NCBI RefSeq assembly: GCF_001641265.1
Contig: NW_020167532.1
Location: forward strand, 372,001-436,000
Direction: 5' to 3'
Length of the DNA: 64,000 nucleotides
From: Pseudogymnoascus destructans
Taxonomy: Eukaryota > Ascomycota > Leotiomycetes > Thelebolales > Thelebolaceae
The translations under genes were made by a program, and so were the position numbers. The notes beneath the pieces were generated by a model. The model was not told where the DNA came from. It saw only the letters and a program-made list of their open reading frames with translations, and did not search any database. This document shows positions 31,919 to 41,475 of this stretch, in pieces; the stretch's first letter is position 1, and every line of letters starts with the position of its first letter.

Positions 31919-32576
31919 CTATTCTAGTTTAGTTAATTTATAACAATTGGCTTTTAGCATAAGGTGTTCAGCTGGCCATTCTATTAGATAGTGTCACGTA
32001 CGGGACTTTGTAGATTTTGGCAGCAGAGCGACGACTAAGTTTGAATGAATAGCTTCGATAGCTAGAACGATTCGAGCTTCTTAGGTTTGAAATTCCATTT
32101 GTGGTTGTGGAGAAAACGTGTGTTAAAGTCAAAAGGTAGTAGGAAAAGTAATCGACTCGGTGTCATGATCGACTTGGTGTACAACCACGTTAGCTTTAAT
32201 ATATAACATTTTTTTATACTAATAAAGCTCTTTAAATTAAAGGTCACGTGATTTACACGTGACCTAGTACTCATTAGTATACTCGTGAGTATAAATTATT
32301 GTACTCATACTCATGAGTATCACGAGTATTTGTGCTAACCCTGTCCAGAACCTGGTTAGTCTTACAATTCTCATGAGCGTATCTCACGAACCTGATTACG
32401 AATAAATTTCCCTAGCCTTACCGACTTTCGGACAGCCTCGCCCGACACCCGCATTTTAGCTCAGATACGACCATCTCCAGCTCCCAGGAACCCGAAAGCA
32501 GCCCATCGAGACCCTTCACCAACCAGCGAAGCTCCAACCCTCACCTGCACCTCTCCACTCCCTATACTCGCACACA
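31919..32576. other. AT-rich spacer upstream of ISA2
   Basis: 658 bp, AT-rich on the left, without a supportable gene. It contains the inverted repeat at 32242-32264 and a run of ACTCATGAGT-like motifs at 32270-32330. It should include the ISA2 promoter at its right end. Confidence 0.5.
32242..32264. promoter_or_regulatory. Perfect inverted repeat with two CACGTG boxes
   Basis: GGTCACGTG, a 5-nt spacer ATTTA, then CACGTGACC. Each arm carries the E-box CACGTG, bound in fungi by bHLH factors such as Cbf1-type proteins. It lies 313 bp upstream of the ISA2 ATG. It could be regulatory or the end of an unknown repeat. Confidence 0.5.
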
Positions 32577-33354
32577 ATGGCGACACACATCCTACCGAAA
32601 ATGTCACTACGGCGCTGCACAACAGCCACGGCGTCGGCACCTGCAGCACGAACCGTCTTCCAGCTTGCTCACCAACGCGGCGCCCCTCCAATGCTCGACT
32701 TCCTCCTCCCAAGCATACCTACAGTCGCCCCGCGCAGCATTGCGCGACAAGCACCGCGCTCGCTCTCGAAGCTTTCTAGCTCGCGCCCCTTCACGGCGTC
32801 AGCACTGCGCGCAACGACCGCCATCTACAATCCGCGGAAAGATGACGATGGGAATGATATGACCATTGAAATCACACCTCGAGCAGCGAACGTAAGTTCC
32901 TGCCCCAGCACCAACCTACCCTTAGCATAGACAGCAGGGAACAAGATCAACAAGGCATACTAACACACCCCAGCGCCTCAGCCAAATCATAGCCCGCGAC
33001 CAAAACCCCCGCCTCGCCCTGCGCATCACCGTCGAATCGGGCGGGTGCCACGGCTTCCAATACCAAATGTCACTAACCAACGTCCCCGCGATCGACTCCT
33101 CAACCTCGCAACCCGTGGCCATCGAGGACGCGGTAGCGAACGACAAGAACGCGCCTGCGTTGGATGAGGACGATACGTTGTTTGAAGGGGAGAAGGGGGC
33201 GAAGGTGGTGATGGATGGGCCGAGTCTGGAGTTGTTGAATGGGAGTAAGGTGGACTTTACGACGGAGTTGATTGGGAGCCAGTTTAGGATTGCGGATAAT
33301 CCGTTGGCGACGAGTAGTTGTGGGTGTGGGACGAGTTTTGATATTAAGATGTGA
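32577..33354 (+). CDS. ISA2: Mitochondrial A-type iron-sulfur assembly protein Isa2
   Basis: Acts in the mitochondrial matrix with Isa1 and Iba57 in assembling [4Fe-4S] clusters for aconitase-type and radical-SAM enzymes. Exons 32577-32891 and 32974-33354, intron GTAAGT...CCCCAG with a CTAAC branch, 231 residues. Residues 1-90 are rich in Arg, Ser and Ala and low in acidic residues, as expected of a mitochondrial presequence. The HesB/IscA domain follows (ITPRAAN, LALRITVESGGCHGFQYQM, VVMDGPSLELLNGSKVDF) and ends SSCGCGTSFDIKM. The three conserved Cys (GGCHG and CGCG) are present; the GGCHGFQY form points to Isa2 rather than Isa1. It is the first host gene right of the transposon nest. Confidence 0.93.
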
Positions 33355-33727
33355 GGAGGGGGGATGGTTGATTGCTCTAAGTGTGGGAGTTGGGTATGGC
33401 TTTGTGTACTCTTATGTAGCAGCTAGGTTAGGGAAAATGGCTGAGAAAGAGGGGCGGAATGTATTATATAAAACGTGCGAAGAACCATGGGTGGAGAAAA
33501 GAGAGAGAGAAATGGGACGGAAATCGGAAATCACGCGACTACATCGCTGAAAATTTAAAAAATTGGATATCATAAAAAAAAGGTCATTTTTATACTGAAG
33601 TTGAATCGAGATCAGTATTGCCGTGGTTACGCCATTCATGCTAAAATATAGCTAAGAAGCAAGCAAGACTCCCATCCCGGTTCCTGACACACACATCACC
33701 ATGCAGCGAACTATTGTTTTATATTTT
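33355..33727. other. Convergent spacer, ISA2 to RPL7
   Basis: 373 bp between convergent genes, holding both 3' UTRs. A poly-A-like run (ATAAAAAAAA) lies near 33572. No gene is seen. Confidence 0.5.
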
Positions 33728-34782
33728 CTAGTTCATCTGTCTGATAAGAGCGTTGATCTTGTCCTCGCGGTTACCCAGGTCACCTCCCTCGACGAAGTGG
33801 CGGAATTTGCGGGTGCGGAAGCCACCGGTAGGGTTGGAGAGCTTGAATGGCCACAGGAAGTTGGAGGCCTGCTTGAAGTTGGGTCCGACGGTGTAGATCT
33901 CGTGGATGAGATCCTCCATGCAGACGATGCCGTACTTGCCGAGGTTGGCCTCGACGATGGCGTTGTCGGTGAGAGCAATGCGCTGCTTGTCGACCTTTCC
34001 GTATCCGCGCTTGTAGATGAGCTCGCGGACGGTCTTGAGGTTGGCGTAACCGTAGGCTATCCATGGCTCGACGATCTTGAGCATCTCGAGGGTGGCCTTG
34101 GTCAGGCGGATGAAAACACCGTTGTTGATCTGGAGAAGACGGAGGAGTTGGAGGATCTTGCGGGGCTTTGGTGCAATCTTGTTGATACTGTAAAATTTGC
34201 GTTAGGACTCGTGCTCGGGCGTGTGATGATGGATCCAGTCATGCAATTGCTTACCCCTTGATGCGGACAACGAAGACAAGCTTGTCCTCAGCAGGCACGT
34301 AGTAAGAGCCATCCTGCTTGGAGAGACGAGCAAGACGGATCTTCTCGCGCTCAGCATCGCGGTACTCCTTAACGTACTTCTCAGCACGCTTGAAGATGAC
34401 GCCGCGCTTCTCCTTCTGGGCCTATATCATGCTTGAGTTAGCAAACGTTGATCGAGGACCGAGTATTCGAATAGCACAACGAAAGCAGACGGCATGGCTC
34501 GACGATAGATCAGACCCGAAAGATGGTTAATTGGCGACAACATCGACACTGTTGTGCCTAGTCGCAAAGATGGTGTTATGCATCATATAATCGCCGACCA
34601 TGCCCGAAATGCTTCGTATATTTTGTGATGTGTGGAAAAATTCAAGAGCGTACCTTCTTCTTCTTCTCAAGCTCGGCAGAGCGCTCCTCGCGGGCCTTCT
34701 CCTGCGACTTGCGCTTCTTCAGGAGCGTCTCCGGGACGAGGATCTGCTCCTGGGTCGGCGTGGAGAGATTGTCGGAAGGCAT
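33728..34782 (-). CDS. RPL7: 60S ribosomal protein L7 (uL30)
   Basis: Component of the large cytosolic ribosomal subunit. Exons on the minus strand: 34782-34654, 34421-34255 and 34187-33728, giving 251 residues, the normal fungal length. The N-terminus shows ILVPETLLKKRKSQEKAREE, then a Lys-rich helix, GVIFKRAEKYVKEY and the conserved uL30 core (APKPRKILQLLRLLQINNG, MLKIVEPWIAYGYANLK, VRELIYKRGYGKV, IVCMEDLIHEIYTVG), ending GNREDKINALIRQMN. Intron 1 (232 nt) carries a box C/D snoRNA. The gene is divergent from the RCC1-like gene across 323 bp. Confidence 0.96.
34500..34597 (-). ncRNA. Intronic box C/D snoRNA guiding 25S rRNA 2'-O-methylation (snR39/snR59-like)
   Basis: Within RPL7 intron 1. 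The minus strand reads a 7-bp terminal stem (CGGCGAT with ATCGTCG, one G·U pair), box C-like ATGATGC (consensus RUGAUGA, last base differs), a C'-like CGATGTT, a 14-nt guide ACCATCTTTCGGGT directly before box D CTGA, then the closing stem. The guide is complementary to the conserved 25S rRNA segment GACCCGAAAGATGGT. In budding yeast the RPL7A and RPL7B introns host snR39 and snR59, which methylate this same region (A807). Host gene, boxes, stem and guide all agree. The exact modified base is uncertain, because strict D-box+5 counting falls on the G of CCCG. Confidence 0.8.
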
Positions 34783-35105
34783 TGTTGCGGTTGTCGAGGT
34801 GGAGTTGTGGTGGTGAAGGTTTTCGAGATCAAGCCGAAAACCTGAGCAATGGTCTCAGTGGGCCGGTGACTAAGCAGTAATCTGAGGCTGCAACTTCTGT
34901 TGTGTACTGTTGGTCTCGCTTACGCCACGGGGTTCCGTAACCCTATGAGAGAAGATGGTGGTTGCGGCGTCGCGAAAGTGAAAGTGTGGCGCATGGCGCT
35001 AATGACGATAAGATAAGGACGTGCAGGCATAACGTTCTCATACAAACATAAACATTCTCAAAATGATACCAATGTGAGCAAGAAAGACAACTTCAGACCT
35101 GAAAA
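34783..35105. other. Divergent promoter region, RPL7 / RCC1-like gene
   Basis: 323 bp between divergent start codons, probably a shared bidirectional promoter. No TATA box or further gene is obvious. Confidence 0.5.
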
Positions 35106-36278
35106 ATGGGCATATACGCCATGGGCTCCAACGGCTCCGGCCAACTCGGAATAGGCCACAAAGAAGATGTCTCCGTCCCCAAAGGCGTCCTCTTCCACGC
35201 CTCCTTCCCCCCCACCTCCGGAGGCCCCATGACCATCCGCGGCGGCGGAAACCACACACTCCTCCTCACCCCCTCCGGCATGCTGCTCAGCTCCGGCGCC
35301 CTCACCCACGGCGCGCGCGGCCGCTATTTTCTGCCGCCTTCCACATCGGGGAGTTTCAGTCCGGTGTTATTGACGTTCTCCGCCTCCGCTGAAGCAGAGT
35401 CACAGGTGTCGCCTGACTCGACTGAGCTGTGGGGACCTAACGCCTTCAAATCTGCAGAGGCTGATATCAAGGCTAATCCCAAGGTCACGCATTGCGCTGC
35501 GATGTGGGAAGCTTCTGTTGTTGTTGCTGCTGATGGGACGGGGCGGGCGAGGGATGTGTATACCTTCGGCATGGGCCAGAAGGGGGAACTCGGACAAGGA
35601 ACTCTAATCATCCGCTCCCCACGCCCTGAACTCCTTCCTGATTTTCCCTCGCCGGATAGGGAGGTTGTGGACCTCGCAGCGTGCATGGGCCACGTGATCG
35701 TCGTCCTGGATAACGGGGACGTATATGGCTGGGGTAACGGACGAAAAGGCCAGCTCGGGGAACCGGCAGAGGTGGTGCATGAGCCGCGGAAGGTGGAGGG
35801 GGTGGGGTTTAAGGTTGTGAGAGCGGTTTGTGGGAGGGAGTTTACGTATCTCCTAGGCTCTCCTGGGGAAGGAGAGAGTTTGTTCCTCGGGAAGGATAAA
35901 TGGGACGTCAAGCCCCCTGCCGACGCTAATATCAAGAACTGGAGCGACGTCAGCGCCGGATGGGGCAACATCGTCCTCCTTAAAGATGACGGAACACTCC
36001 TATCGTGGGGCCGCAACGACCACGGCCAATGCGCACCCCCCGATCTACCATCGATAGAGAAAATAGCAGTAGGCAGCGAACACACCCTCGCGCTTACCCG
36101 CGACGGAGACGTTCTGGCCTGGGGATGGGGGGAGCATGGGAATTGTGGGCCGGGAAAGGAGGATGTGAGGGTTGCGAATAATGTGATAGCTTCTTCGAAG
36201 AATTTGCCGGAGGGAAGCAGTATCGTTTCTATTGGAGGGGGGTGCGCGACGAGTTGGGTTTGTGTTGTTGATGAGTGA
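35106..36278 (+). CDS. RCC1-repeat beta-propeller protein (Ats1-like)
   Basis: Single exon, 390 residues. Several RCC1-type repeats are visible: YAMGSNGSGQLGIGH at 4-18, a GGGNHTLLL blade at about 47-55, VYTFGMGQKGELGQG at about 151-165, DVYGWGNGRKGQLG at about 205-218 and LLSWGRNDHGQCAPPDL with VLAWGWGEHGNCGPG near 299-350. This gives a small propeller of the size of yeast Ats1 (a tRNA wobble-uridine/Kti11-associated protein first found as an alpha-tubulin suppressor). It is much shorter than the Ran exchange factor Prp20 and lacks its nuclear-localisation tail, so chromatin-bound RanGEF is unlikely. The exact role is inferred from architecture only. Confidence 0.82.
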   Translation: MGIYAMGSNGSGQLGIGHKEDVSVPKGVLFHASFPPTSGGPMTIRGGGNHTLLLTPSGMLLSSGALTHGARGRYFLPPSTSGSFSPVLLTFSASAEAESQVSPDSTELWGPNAFKSAEADIKANPKVTHCAAMWEASVVVAADGTGRARDVYTFGMGQKGELGQGTLIIRSPRPELLPDFPSPDREVVDLAACMGHVIVVLDNGDVYGWGNGRKGQLGEPAEVVHEPRKVEGVGFKVVRAVCGREFTYLLGSPGEGESLFLGKDKWDVKPPADANIKNWSDVSAGWGNIVLLKDDGTLLSWGRNDHGQCAPPDLPSIEKIAVGSEHTLALTRDGDVLAWGWGEHGNCGPGKEDVRVANNVIASSKNLPEGSSIVSIGGGCATSWVCVVDE

Positions 36279-36574
36279 TTGGGAGGGGTTGTTGGGTTCA
36301 TAGGCGAGACTACCTAAAGTGGTAATAGGCGCTGTGAGTGGTTGTTTTGGTTATAGGCGCTGTGAATACCCAAAGTGATAATAGGCTCTGTGAGCTACGA
36401 CGTGCGTGTGGATGATTGTCATGAAAAATGCCTTTATCAATGTCTTGAGCGGCACGAGAACGGTTTAAGATATATATTCTCACCTCCCTAAAATCTACGC
36501 TCAGTTTTCAAGTATGTTAGCTACGCACACAAGCTCTCACAGCAACGTCTTAATCTCATAACCCCCCCATTCCA

Positions 36575-38298
36575 TCAATTCGTCACAACCTTCTCAACCT
36601 CCCCCCCCTCCCCATTCCCCTTCCTCTCAGTTTTCCCCTCCCTCACCGTCCCCAACGCCTTCTCAAAAACATCCATAAATATCCACACATCCACCGCATT
36701 ATTATAAATCGGCGCCGGCGCAACCCGAATCACATCCGGCATCCTCTCATCCACAATCACTCCTCCCTTGATCAACTCCTCCATCACCCCTTCCAAGAAC
36801 CCTTCTTCAAGCTGCACACTCAACTGCGCACCCCTCTCCTCCGGGCTACTGGGCGTAATAATCTTAAACCCCCCCGATCTCTTCTGCAGCGCCAGCAGCC
36901 GCTCCTCAAGGTACGCAGTAAGTCCCAAACTCTTCTCGCGTAGCTCAGCGATAGTGGTGAGGTTGAAGACTTCGAGAGACGCGCAGACGGTCGTCAGGTC
37001 GTTGGTGCTGGGGTTCGAGACTTGGAAGCCCCCGGCGCCGGGGATGGGGGAGAAGTCGTTGGACATTGCGAAGCGGGTTTTTTTGTCGCTGCCCCACCAG
37101 CCTGCGAGGCGGGGGTGGAATTCCTTATCCTCGCTCTTCTTGTCGCCATTGGTCGCGCCGTTCGAGGTGGTGGTGGTGGTGGTGGTGGTGACACGACTGT
37201 TTCTTTCGTGTACGAACATCCCACCGATTGCCCCGGGGCCAGAGTTCAAGTACTTATACGTACACCATGCCGCGGCATCCACATTCCAATCATGCAGTTG
37301 AAGTGGCACGTTGCCGACGGCGTGGGCAAGATCCCAGACCACGAAAATACCCCTCGCCTGGGCGTAAGCAGTGATAGTCTTGATATCCAGCAACTGCCCG
37401 GTGTAAAACTGGACCCCCGGCAGCAGCAGGACAGCGGTGGTGGAGGCGTGTGCGTCGATCGTGGCGAGGATGTGGGAGGTGGGTAGCAAGGAGGTGTCGG
37501 TGGGGGGGTCGATGGTTATCATCGAGGTGGAGGGAGGGAGGTTGTGGTGGCGGACTTGGGATTCTACTGCGAACTAGGGGGGGGTTAAGTATTTCGATCC
37601 AGTGAGATGGGGGAGATAGGGGTGAATTGGGGATAGGGGATAGGGGGGGGGGGACTCACGTGGTCGCTGGGGAAAGCCTTGCTCTCAATAATAATCTTAT
37701 GCCGTCCATTAACATCCGGCCTATAAAACGCCGAAAGAATAAAATGCAAATTCGCCGTCAACGTCTCCATCACCGCGATCTCCGCCGGCGCCGCACCGAC
37801 AATGGGCGCCATCGCCTTTGCCGCCGCGTCGTCGGCGTACAGCCATGCTGGGAGGGGGGAATCCTTAAGGGCTTTGAAGTGGCCTTGTACGCCTTGAGTG
37901 GCCCAGGCAGAGAGATATTGCTGGAGCCGCTGCGAGACGCGACGCGGTTGCAGACCGAGGGAGTTGCCGCAGAGGTAGACGCTTTCATCATGTGATGAGG
38001 GCGGGATGGTGTGGTCTAGATGCGTGTGTGAGTAAGACGTATTACGTGCAGGGAGGCCGATGGAGGCAAGGGGAAAGCGAACATGACATGACATGATAAA
38101 AATCCCCTACTCACCATTCCGCGGCAGCGTCTCACGCGCCAGGTCCGCCTTGGAGGGGATGAAGAACTCGGCGCGGAGGTGCTTGAGTGGATCCTGGGCG
38201 GTCAGGTACTCGGCGTACTCCCTGCTGTGGTGGGGAAGTGCGTCTGCTGCTGTGGCTTGGCCGTTGGTGGTGGTGCTGGTGGGCGTGGATTCGGTCAT
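36575..38298 (-). CDS. BNA5: Kynureninase
   Basis: PLP enzyme of the cytosolic kynurenine pathway. It cleaves (3-hydroxy)kynurenine to (3-hydroxy)anthranilate and alanine, on the route from tryptophan to NAD. Minus-strand exons 38298-38115, 38015-37660 and 37573-36575 give 512 residues. Conserved segments: DPLKHLRAEFFIPSK, VYLCGNSLGLQPR, METLTANLHF, the PLP-contacting WDLAHAVGN, and CTYKYLNSGPGAIGG containing the Schiff-base Lys near residue 287, then HPRLAGWWG and PDVIRVAPAPIYN. A poly-Thr tract (encoded by a GGT microsatellite at about 37170-37194) and a Lys-rich segment form an insertion after MFVHERN, before the conserved HPRLAGWWG; the frame is preserved. A Gly/Glu/Lys-rich tail ends the protein. 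Divergent from GDH2, convergent with the RCC1-like gene. Confidence 0.94.
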
Positions 38299-38320
38299 AA
38301 TTGGTATTATGTTATACGCG

Positions 38321-38374
38321 GATGGTGGATGGTGGATGGTGGATGGTGGATGGTGGATGGCGGATGGCGGATGG
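38321..38374. repeat. 7-bp minisatellite
   Basis: About 7.5 copies of GGATGGT/GGATGGC immediately upstream of the kynureninase ATG, so within its promoter or 5' UTR. Confidence 0.9.
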
Positions 38375-38850
38375 GTGTGTCGTTGCACAGAGTCTGGTGT
38401 GAGGTTGCACGACTGGTGGTTTGGACAGGAGGATTTTGGTATGAGCCGCGTCGCTTATGGGGGGAGTGAATAGTTGGAGATAGTAGATAGGTGATGGGTT
38501 TTGCCTTGGGGGGGGGGGGGGTTTGGATATGGAAAGTTATGAAGCTGAGTTGCTACAGATTGACAGAGTGGCTCTCTTCAAAACACACTTTATGCTCCTG
38601 CCAGGACTATCTAACTACCCCTCCTCTCGCTACAAGATTCGCCCCGCAATTCCACCCTCACTCACCGCACCCAAATCCAGCGAGCAACGCGCTAGTCAGC
38701 ACGCGCGAACGCGAACGCGAACATATTCGCGATATATACCGCGAATATGCGCGGAGCGCGGAAGCGGAAAGCGGCCTCCTTTTCGTAGCAGGTGATGTCA
38801 GGCTGGTATGGACGGTTTTGGTAAGCGAGGCGAGGCAGGTCACGGGGTGT

Positions 38851-38909
38851 GGTAACGTACCTACGTTACCACAATCACCCCCGTGGTTAGGTAACCACGG
38901 GGGTGATTG
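38851..38909. other. Two consecutive perfect palindromic hairpins
   Basis: 38851-38870: 9-bp arms (GGTAACGTA / TACGTTACC) with 2-nt spacer. 38872-38909: 18-bp arms (CAATCACCCCCGTGGTTA and its complement) with spacer GG. Perfect arms with almost no loop favour cruciform extrusion or a paired protein-binding site. They lie in the BNA5–GDH2 divergent spacer. Confidence 0.85.
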
Positions 38910-38989
38910 TCCTCGATCGATGGCGAAATTAATTTACGGGGTACGACCGGCACAGGTACGGGGGGCTGCAGGGCGGACGGACGATCGAT

Positions 38990-39224
38990 CAGTCCAGTCC
39001 AGTCCAGTCCAGTCCACAAGAGAGGAAGGTCAGTCGGAACATATATATGGAACATATATATATATACGTAATATACCGCCAGACAGAGCACCAGACAGAG
39101 CACCAGACAGCCAGTCCAGTCCAGTCCAGTCCAGTCCAGTCCAGTCCACAAGAGAGGAAATATATAGATACGTAATATACCGCCAGACAGAGCACCAGAC
39201 AGAGCACCAGACAGAGCACCAGAC
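38990..39224. repeat. GTCCA arrays and CAGACAGAGCAC repeats in a tandem duplication
   Basis: Two blocks, each with a (GTCCA)n run (38990-39015 and 39113-39148), ACAAGAGAGGAA, a TATATA-rich stretch, ACGTAATATACCGCC and two to three CAGACAGAGCAC units. The whole unit of about 120 bp is duplicated. Confidence 0.88.
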
Positions 39225-39370
39225 AATGGCGACATCATTCCATCGTGGGATGCTATCCCCACACCCCACGGAGCACCATGCCCCACCCCAGAACAAGTGA
39301 ACCAGATGAACCAGACGGTTGGATCTCGACCCACCGATCGGGCAGGTCATGAGCTCGTTGTCTCGTCTGG

Positions 39371-39445
39371 TCTCTCACCCTCTCACCCTCTCACCCTCTC
39401 ACCCTCTCACCCTCTCACCCTCTCACCCTCTCACCCTCTCACCCT
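39371..39445. repeat. 8-bp minisatellite (CTCTCACC)n
   Basis: About nine perfect tandem copies in the BNA5–GDH2 spacer. The single amino-acid frames through it are artefacts of the repeat. Confidence 0.92.
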
Positions 39446-39561
39446 ACGCTCGGCCATCCATTTCCAGTACGGCAACGCCCAAGTCACGCCAGACAAATAG
39501 CGTATGGGTCCAGCCTCCATTATTCCGGCCCCGGACAAATCGCGTATGGGGCTCACAGCAC

Positions 39562-39606
39562 CCCTCCTTACCTAATCCCTCCTTACCTAACCCCTCCTTA
39601 CCTAAC
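39562..39606. repeat. 15-bp tandem repeat (CCTCCTTACCTAACC)
   Basis: Three copies, the first slightly diverged. Confidence 0.85.
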
Positions 39607-40139
39607 GCGCTTTGCTTGCGGGCCAGGCGTTGACACAGCGATGGGGGGAGGCAGTGGTAGTGGATAGTGGGGTAGTGGGTAGTGGGTGGTGTTCTACTTG
39701 GTTTCGTGCGTGATATTCGCCAGTGGAGAGATGTCACGTCTACCTCCACATAGTCGATGCTCGATGAATCCCGCCAGCCACCCGACCAGGTACGGTGGTG
39801 GGCGAGCATGCATGTGGGCAGTTGGGGGAAGTTTCTATTGTTAGAGCGTGGCGGTAAGTAGGGGCAGCACGGCGGTCTGTTTTTTGTTATGTTATGGTCT
39901 GTCATGTCATGTCCCACAAACTACTCCAGCAAGAGAGAATTCCTCATCTGACCTGAGTAAGTAGCTCCTTCTCCCTCCTTGCGTCTACGCCGCCGTTTCG
40001 TCCCCACTCTTTCTCTTCTGACGTGATTGTGACTGGCTTGTGACTTGTGACTTGTGACTTGTGACTTTCCTAAGTTTTCCCACGTATTCCTAACCCTTCG
40101 TGACATCGTGACCTTCTTTTATGGTCTCACGATTACGCA

Positions 40140-40400
40140 CCACTATCCATTCCTATCCATTCCTATCCATTCCTATCCATTCCTACCCATAATAGCCTTA
40201 CTACCCAAACCACTACCCACCACTACCACCACTACCCAAACCACTACCAAACCACTACCAAACCACTACCAAACCACTACCAAACCACTACCAAACCACT
40301 ACCCAAACCACTACCCTTTACTACTTACTACCCAAACCACTACCCTTACTACTTACTACCCAAACCACCACCCAAACCACCACCCAAACCACCACATTAC
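40140..40400. repeat. ATCCATTCCT and AACCACTACC repeat tracts
   Basis: Four to five copies of a 10-bp CTATCCATTC unit, then many degenerate copies of ACCACTACCAA. Pyrimidine/A-rich on the plus strand, upstream of GDH2. Confidence 0.85.
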
Positions 40401-40479
40401 TGTACTACCTACTACTACTTCCTAACTAGAACTAACTACACTCAAACTACCCCCCTATCATCTTTTCTTCAATCTACTT

Positions 40480-40690
40480 CTCTACTTCTCTACTTCTGCT
40501 CCTCCTCCCTCCTCTCCACTTCTCTACTTCTCTACTTCTCTACTTCTCTACTTCTCTACTTCTCTACTTCTCTACTTCTCTCCTTCTCTCCTTCTCTACT
40601 TCTCTCCTTCTCTACTCCTCTGCTCCTCTCCTTCTGCTCCTTCTGCTCCTGCTCCTCCTCCTCCTCCTCCTCCTTCTCCTTTCTCCCTCT
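40480..40690. repeat. Pyrimidine tract (CTCTACTT)n / (CTCCT)n upstream of GDH2
   Basis: About 200 bp of almost pure plus-strand pyrimidines, mostly CTCTACTT units then CTCCTC. It lies just upstream of a TATATAAT (about 40706), as found for CT-rich elements of strong fungal promoters. Confidence 0.88.
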
Positions 40691-41050
40691 AATCCCCTTT
40701 TCGTATATAATAACTTCTCCAGACCCCCAGCTTCTTCCCGCTTTTTAGCATACATTCCATCCCATCATATACCATTTCACTTTCACTGGAATAAGTGAAC
40801 TTTCACTTTCACTCTCACATCACACTACCTACCCCATCAGCACATGAATCGATAAGCTTCCTCTCTCCCCCCCCACTTATCTCCGCACATCTCCAAATCG
40901 ACACGACCACTACCGAGTACTTCCAACTTCTCCAATTTACGTGGGGAAAAATTACCACCACTTCTACAATTCCTACAACTCTTCACCTACAACTCACCTC
41001 GCATCAATCAATTCAGATCAATCGAGATTTGTTACAGACATTACTTTGTT

Positions 41051-41183
41051 GTGAGTATTATCCAATCCTTCGACAACACATATCCGCGCATGGCTTTGTG
41101 TCCCTGTTGTCTGTTGTCCCTGCTGTCTGTTTGTCCCTTGCCTTGCTTGCGCCTTGCTGACGATAACGATTGTTGCTATTTAG
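41051..41183 (+). other. Probable 5' UTR intron of GDH2 (first)
   Basis: GTGAGT at 41051 and a CTATTTAG acceptor at 41183. It lies in the long untranslated leader between the CT-rich promoter and the GDH2 ATG. Predicted from splice signals only. Confidence 0.5.
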
Positions 41184-41288
41184 CTCTACTTCTCCGATAA
41201 GAAACTCTTCCCCTCCTACATCCCCAAACAACAAAACAACAACGGTGGTGTGCAATTGGACAGCGAGGTAATCACCTCTTCAAGCAAG

Positions 41289-41445
41289 GTATGTTTGGGT
41301 TTTTCTATTTTCACTCTTTTCACTTTCCTTGTGTCGCCTCCCAATTTCAAGGCGGGTAGCTCCCACACGCCACCAACAAATAATACCCCGCCATACGCCA
41401 CCTTCCCACCTTATCAGTGCCAACGCTGATGTTTGGAACCTTCAG
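41289..41445 (+). other. Probable 5' UTR intron of GDH2 (second)
   Basis: GTATGT donor at 41289 and CTTCAG acceptor at 41445, 30 bp before the ATG. Removing both introns would shorten a leader of about 700 nt. Predicted from splice signals only. Confidence 0.5.
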
Positions 41446-41475
41446 ATTCCTCGCCATAGATCAGCATAACTCATC

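Noticed and set aside
38491..39300. 269-codon ORF beginning near 38491
   Set aside because: Starts without an ATG, passes through GTCCA and CAGACAGAGCAC tandem repeats and the palindromes, and has no protein-like segment.
39371..40690. Regularly spaced repeats resembling a CRISPR array
   Set aside because: Units are head-to-tail minisatellites without unique spacers, in a fungal nuclear genome; no cas-like genes.
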